Shown here in pieces: positions 61,237 to 64,000 of a DNA stretch of 64,000 bases. Under the pieces are notes generated by a model that was given only the letters and a program-made list of their open reading frames with translations, was not told where the DNA came from and made no database searches. The stretch is taken from the NCBI GenBank assembly GCA_023229525.1, contig JALNZC010000021.1, positions 1-64,000 of the forward strand, given 5' to 3'. The translations under genes and the position numbers were made by a program. Position 1 is the stretch's first letter. Every line of letters starts with the position of its first letter. Origin of the DNA: Bacteroidales bacterium (GTDB taxonomy: Bacteria; Bacteroidota; Bacteroidia; Bacteroidales; FEN-979).

Positions 61237-61827
61237 TTATTTTGTCGAATTAAAGAATTTCCTAAATCGTTTTATTGTTGTTTGCAAATTAGTTACAGTC
61301 CAATCAGAATCAAATGTCTTCCACCAAACCCTAATACCCTTGCACGAGCCAAAGTCTCCGATTCTATTATAAAACAGAAAAGTCAAATCATCAGATTTGT
61401 ATACCAAGTTACCGGGGGTATCGTCTAAGATTTTATTTTCCTGATCCACTAACGATTCCAAACTATTTAGCAATTCTTTAGCTTGTTCAAAATCAAGATT
61501 ATAGAATCCATATCCTTTGAAAGGAAGAATAATTCCAGTTGAGTAATCGTTCCAAAAAGCGAAAACTAATCCCTTTTTATGCAAAGAATCACATTGATAC
61601 AGAACAGTTGTTAATTCACCACTTTTGGCGGCAGTAATAGGGTGGATATATATTCCAACACTTTTTCGATCTGGCACTTGTAAGACTTCATCAACAATAT
61701 ATTGCTTGCAATAATATTCCGTAATTTGTTTACAATATTCTTGGCTTAGAACTTCCCCTTGTCGTGTTTGTGCATTGGTATAAAAGCAGTTTGAGCAGAA
61801 AAATAGAATAAAAAGTACGTATTTCAT
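61237..61827 (-). CDS. Exported protein of unknown function (cargo)
   Basis: 196 residues from the ATG at 61827, which gives the signal peptide MKYVLFILFFCSNCFYTNAQ; a longer frame from 61980 adds 51 residues and overlaps the next gene, so it is not preferred. The mature part contains EYCKQITEYYCKQYIVDEVL, NLDFEQAKELLNSLESLVDQ and VWWKTFDSDWTVTNLQ. Two nearby Cys suggest a disulphide. No family recognised. It starts 61 bp after the preceding gene's stop (minus strand) in the cargo operon. Confidence 0.68.
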   Translation of the reverse strand: MKYVLFILFFCSNCFYTNAQTRQGEVLSQEYCKQITEYYCKQYIVDEVLQVPDRKSVGIYIHPITAAKSGELTTVLYQCDSLHKKGLVFAFWNDYSTGIILPFKGYGFYNLDFEQAKELLNSLESLVDQENKILDDTPGNLVYKSDDLTFLFYNRIGDFGSCKGIRVWWKTFDSDWTVTNLQTTIKRFRKFFNSTK

Positions 61828-61888
61828 GTCGATATCTGTTTTTAAAGGTTTAAAATCGTAACTGGTAAATAGAAATAATCGTTTCCGG

Positions 61889-62578
61889 TTATTTTTTAAC
61901 AAAATGATAATCATCTCCTTTAAATGGTTTGAAACCATAGTATTCAAATTGTTTAAAATCTTTGACTGATTCAGTATCATAGAACAGAGTCATTGAAAAT
62001 CGGTCATTCAGATCAAGAGCGTATTCACTCGTAACCTCTATCCTGATACCATAATCATGTCCTCGCTGAACTGTAAACTGCCGACATGGCGCGGTTTTTT
62101 TCATTACTTTTCGGCAAACAGTTATATCACCGGAGTAAAACATTTTATATTCTAACCTTGAATGGTTTCCCATATTACAAACATATTGACCATTAATGAT
62201 AAGTGGAAAACGCTGAGAAGATTGACCAGAATTAAAAACTATATAAAGCTTTGAATATCCTGTTGTGTCATTTTTCCCTAAAGTTGTATCAGACCTTGCT
62301 ATAAGAAAATTTGGGTCAATAATGTCTACAACACCATTTTTATACCGTATTTTAGATACGTCTTGTTTTCGTATTTCAATAATTGGGCCTTTTTTAATGT
62401 CAATCCTTTCATATTTAATAAGGTCGATGGTTATTTCACGGACCTTGCACGGAATTTCTGATCCTGTTTTTTTATATATTATATCATTTTGAGTAAAACC
62501 AGAATACGGAATAATGAATACCAATGCGGTTAAAATCACTTTTATAGTAACTGCCAATAAAAAGATACGGTTTTTCAT
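61889..62578 (-). CDS. Exported protein with Bacteroidota 'GxEIxCKVxEI' domain (cargo)
   Basis: 230 residues from the ATG at 62578, preferred over one six codons upstream because MKNRIFLLAVTIKVILTALVF is a better signal peptide start. Residues ~30-85 carry a pattern common in Bacteroidota exported proteins: DIIYKKTGSEIPCKVREI, IKYERIDIKKGPIIEIRK, VSKIRYKNGVVDII. The rest (RFPLIINGQYVCNMGNHS, ITVCRKVMKK) is unfamiliar. First gene of the leftward cargo group. Function unknown. Confidence 0.72.
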   Translation of the reverse strand: MKNRIFLLAVTIKVILTALVFIIPYSGFTQNDIIYKKTGSEIPCKVREITIDLIKYERIDIKKGPIIEIRKQDVSKIRYKNGVVDIIDPNFLIARSDTTLGKNDTTGYSKLYIVFNSGQSSQRFPLIINGQYVCNMGNHSRLEYKMFYSGDITVCRKVMKKTAPCRQFTVQRGHDYGIRIEVTSEYALDLNDRFSMTLFYDTESVKDFKQFEYYGFKPFKGDDYHFVKK

Positions 62579-62950
62579 GGTAAATGGAATTGACAAGTAA
62601 AGTTAACAAAGTATTTCCAATCCATTACATAAATCCTATACAATAAGGCTTATTAAACATTTTTTTTTGCAGAGGGAGGAATTGAGTTACTAACCCTATA
62701 ATAACAATCTTACAAAATCGGAAAATGACTTTTTCCGAGACCAGGGGGTAGGGTTACTTATTTTTTCAATACTTGCAATACACTCATTATGTTAATCAGT
62801 AGTGTAATGAAAAATAAATGGCCGTGCATCCGTTTACTCTTATTGAAGAATTGAGAAAAAAAAGAAAAATATTGAGCTGTGTAGGTATAAAAGTATTCAA
62901 CTATAATAAAAAAGCCACCTACAAAACTCTGCAAGTGGCTGATTTTTAAG
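62579..62950. other. 371-bp region: cargo promoter area and tRNA terminator
   Basis: No gene is convincing. It is AT-rich, contains A- and T-tracts and ends with the element-borne tRNA terminator and the right attachment site. It may hold integrase arm sites. Confidence 0.5.
62907..62940 (-). terminator. Element-borne terminator of tRNA-Arg
   Basis: Minus-strand hairpin with AGCCAC/GTGGCT arms followed by TTTTTT, just beyond the tRNA 3' end. It has the same core as the displaced terminator at 55,272 but a different loop and flanks, so the element carries its own version. Confidence 0.75.
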
Positions 62951-62995
62951 TGACCCCGGAGGGATTCAAACCCCCAACCTTCTGATCCGTAGTCA
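62950..62995. repeat. Right attachment site within tRNA-Arg
   Basis: Second copy of the 46-bp repeat found at 55,321-55,366. It supplies the functional 3' half of tRNA-Arg. Confidence 0.93.
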
Positions 62996-63024
62996 GATGC
63001 TCTATTCAGTTAAGCTACGGGGCC
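62951..63024 (-). tRNA. tRNA-Arg (anticodon ACG)
   Basis: The cloverleaf folds by hand: acceptor GGCCCCG with CGGGGTC and discriminator A, D-arm with GCTTAACTGAATAGAGC, anticodon stem TCTGA/TCAGA around CTACGGA (anticodon ACG), T-arm GGGGG TTTGAAT CCCTC. CCA is not encoded. The 3' half is identical to the fragment at 55,321, so this gene is rebuilt by the element. Confidence 0.95.
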
Positions 63025-63044
63025 AATTCAATTTACGATTTACA

Positions 63045-63087
63045 TCCATCATCCTTCGTCCCTCGTCCTTCATCCTTCGTCCATCGT
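63045..63087. repeat. Heptamer word repeat (CTTCGTC type)
   Basis: Reverse-complement form of the GACGAAG words: CTTCGTC, CCTCGTC, CTTCATC, CTTCGTC and degenerate ends, just upstream (5') of the tRNA gene. Confidence 0.75.
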
Positions 63088-63095
63088 TTCGGCTG

Positions 63096-63103
63096 CAAAG
63101 ATA
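63096..63103 (-). promoter_or_regulatory. Candidate -7 box (TATCTTTG) for tRNA-Arg
   Basis: TATCTTTGC on the minus strand fits TAnnTTTG and lies 72 bp upstream of the tRNA 5' end. It faces away from the box at 63,126. Confidence 0.4.
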
Positions 63104-63125
63104 ATAATTTTTTCAAAAAAATTTG

Positions 63126-63133
63126 TACCTTTG
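63126..63133 (+). promoter_or_regulatory. Candidate -7 box (TACCTTTG) for the ammonia-lyase gene
   Basis: TACCTTTGCACC matches the Bacteroidota consensus well. It lies 52 bp upstream of the ATG at 63,186. Confidence 0.6.
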
Positions 63134-63185
63134 CACCCTTGTTTTTCAATTTGAAAAATCAATTGGGGTTAAATATGACGAAACG

Positions 63186-64000
63186 ATGATAAGTGTAGGT
63201 ACACAGAAACTAACACCCGACGATTTCTTCAGAATTCTTTTTCTTGGTGAAAAAATCGAACTCGAACCCGGTGCCCTAGCCAAAGTAAAGATAAATTATG
63301 AGTTTCTCAAAAAATTTGCAAAAGGGAAAGTTATATATGGGATCAACACCGGTCTCGGACCGATGGCTCAGTATAAGATAAATGATAACAATGAATTACA
63401 ACTTCAATATAACCTGATCCGCAGCCATAGTTCGGGTTGCGGAAATCCACTCCCGGAAATTTATGCCAAGGCCACGATACTTACACGCCTTAACACGCTG
63501 ATGCAGGCCAAATCGGGAATTCATGTTGAGGTGGTACTCCTGCTGAAAGAAATGATCAACAGGAATATCAATCCTTACATTCCGGAACACGGTGGTGTCG
63601 GAGCCAGCGGTGACCTGGTTCAACTGGCACATGTTGCCCTGAACCTTATTGGTGAAGGAGAGGTGTGGTACAAAGGAAAAATCCAATCTGCCGAAAAAGT
63701 ATTTGAAAAAGAAGGATTACATCCGGTGAAAATGCATATCCGGGAAGGATTGGCCCTGATCAACGGTACCTCGGCCATGACCGGTATCGGGATGATCAAC
63801 CTGGTCCATGCAAAAAACCTCTTTGACTGGATGGTCCTTGCATCCTCCATGATCAATGAGATCGTGGAATCGTATGACGATCATTTCTCAGAAGAACTGA
63901 ACCGGGTCAAACTTCATTATGGACAAGACCAGGTGGCTATGATGATGCGGTCGATCGTGAAAGACAGTAAGCTTATCCGTCACAGGGCAGATCACCTCTA
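63186..64000 (+). CDS. hutH: Aromatic amino acid (histidine) ammonia-lyase, N-terminal part
   Basis: ATG at 63186; 271 residues are visible before the window ends. The MIO-forming triad is in GVGASGDLVQLAH (Ala140-Ser141-Gly142), after YGINTGLGP at ~51-59 with the catalytic Tyr; NGTSAMTG follows near 196. The selectivity region reads LIRSHSSGCG (~78-86); Ser-His at this site is typical of histidine ammonia-lyases, while tyrosine/phenylalanine lyases vary. Bacteroidota also use such lyases in flexirubin-type pigment pathways. The product is urocanate if histidine is the substrate. No other hut gene is visible, so the substrate is not settled. Cytoplasmic. Confidence 0.9.
   Translation, partial: MISVGTQKLTPDDFFRILFLGEKIELEPGALAKVKINYEFLKKFAKGKVIYGINTGLGPMAQYKINDNNELQLQYNLIRSHSSGCGNPLPEIYAKATILTRLNTLMQAKSGIHVEVVLLLKEMINRNINPYIPEHGGVGASGDLVQLAHVALNLIGEGEVWYKGKIQSAEKVFEKEGLHPVKMHIREGLALINGTSAMTGIGMINLVHAKNLFDWMVLASSMINEIVESYDDHFSEELNRVKLHYGQDQVAMMMRSIVKDSKLIRHRADHL

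Larger units (their letters stand above)
55321..62995. mobile_element. Integrative element in tRNA-Arg(ACG), about 7.6 kb
   Basis: Bounded by a perfect 46-bp repeat of the tRNA 3' half, with a tyrosine recombinase next to the left end. Content: integrase, terminator, two excisionase-like HTH proteins, a VRR-NUC-like protein, a 39-residue ORF, a family-A-polymerase-like protein and a winged-helix-like protein, all rightward; then four exported proteins leftward. No relaxase, conjugation or virion genes are visible, so it would need a helper for transfer. The genes are AT-richer than the flanks. The element restores the tRNA gene by supplying a new 3' half and a new terminator. Confidence 0.88.

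Noticed and set aside
62819..62950. 43-codon frame before the right attachment site
   Set aside because: It runs through the tRNA terminator hairpin and has no conserved pattern; more likely chance.

Overview
The window comes from a member of the Bacteroidota, probably an anaerobic or facultative Bacteroidia-type saccharolytic bacterium. The evidence is a SusC/SusD pair, many secreted glycosidases and lipoproteins, DUF5686-type surface proteins, a CTnDOT-like tyrosine recombinase, promoter cores of the TAnnTTTG type, and an oxygen-sensitive glycyl radical enzyme with its activase. Moderate AT richness and few Shine-Dalgarno sites fit this.

Region 1 (1-27,223, all minus strand) starts with the N-terminal part of a sodium/solute symporter. 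It is then a long polysaccharide utilisation locus (PUL) that I read as a beta-1,2-glucan system. Its order of transcription is: a membrane-spanning Y_Y_Y/LuxR regulator, SusC, SusD, a LamG lipoprotein, a lipoprotein GH144 endo-beta-1,2-glucanase, a GH3 beta-glucosidase, a second GH144, a 1061-residue multidomain (alpha/alpha)6 protein, a GPH-type sugar transporter with a large insert, a cytoplasmic GH35 and a cytoplasmic GH94 phosphorylase. In this model the polymer is cut at the surface, imported by SusCD, trimmed in the periplasm, taken up by the GPH transporter, and split by phosphorolysis and transglycosylation in the cytoplasm. A hairpin with a U-run after the LamG gene may lower expression of the enzymes relative to SusCD.

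Region 2 (27,300-41,300) is ordinary chromosome: a membrane metallophosphoesterase, an M23 peptidase, a small coiled-coil membrane protein, an SDR paired with a TMEM97/EXPERA-like protein, aldose epimerase, PPK2, galactokinase, GH92 alpha-mannosidase, an EamA transporter and an M64 peptidase. Region 3 (41,269-55,101) holds a glycyl radical enzyme activase and its HypD-like partner (split by a one-base frameshift), two small beta-barrel proteins, a GH31 glucosidase with a sugar MFS transporter, a transglutaminase-like lipoprotein and a DUF5686 protein.

Region 4 (55,321-62,995) is a compact integrative element in the 3' half of tRNA-Arg(ACG), bounded by a perfect 46-bp direct repeat. It carries a tyrosine recombinase, two excisionase-like HTH proteins, a PD-(D/E)XK (VRR-NUC-like) protein, a tiny translationally coupled ORF, a minimal family-A-polymerase-like protein, a winged-helix-like protein and four exported proteins on the opposite strand. 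The polymerase/nuclease element is the most novel-looking system here. After the tRNA the window ends in an aromatic amino acid (histidine) ammonia-lyase gene.

Intergenic spaces repeatedly hold C/G-rich palindromes and short 7-nt or 8-nt word repeats. The word repeats also occur in frame inside the glycyl radical enzyme and its activase.
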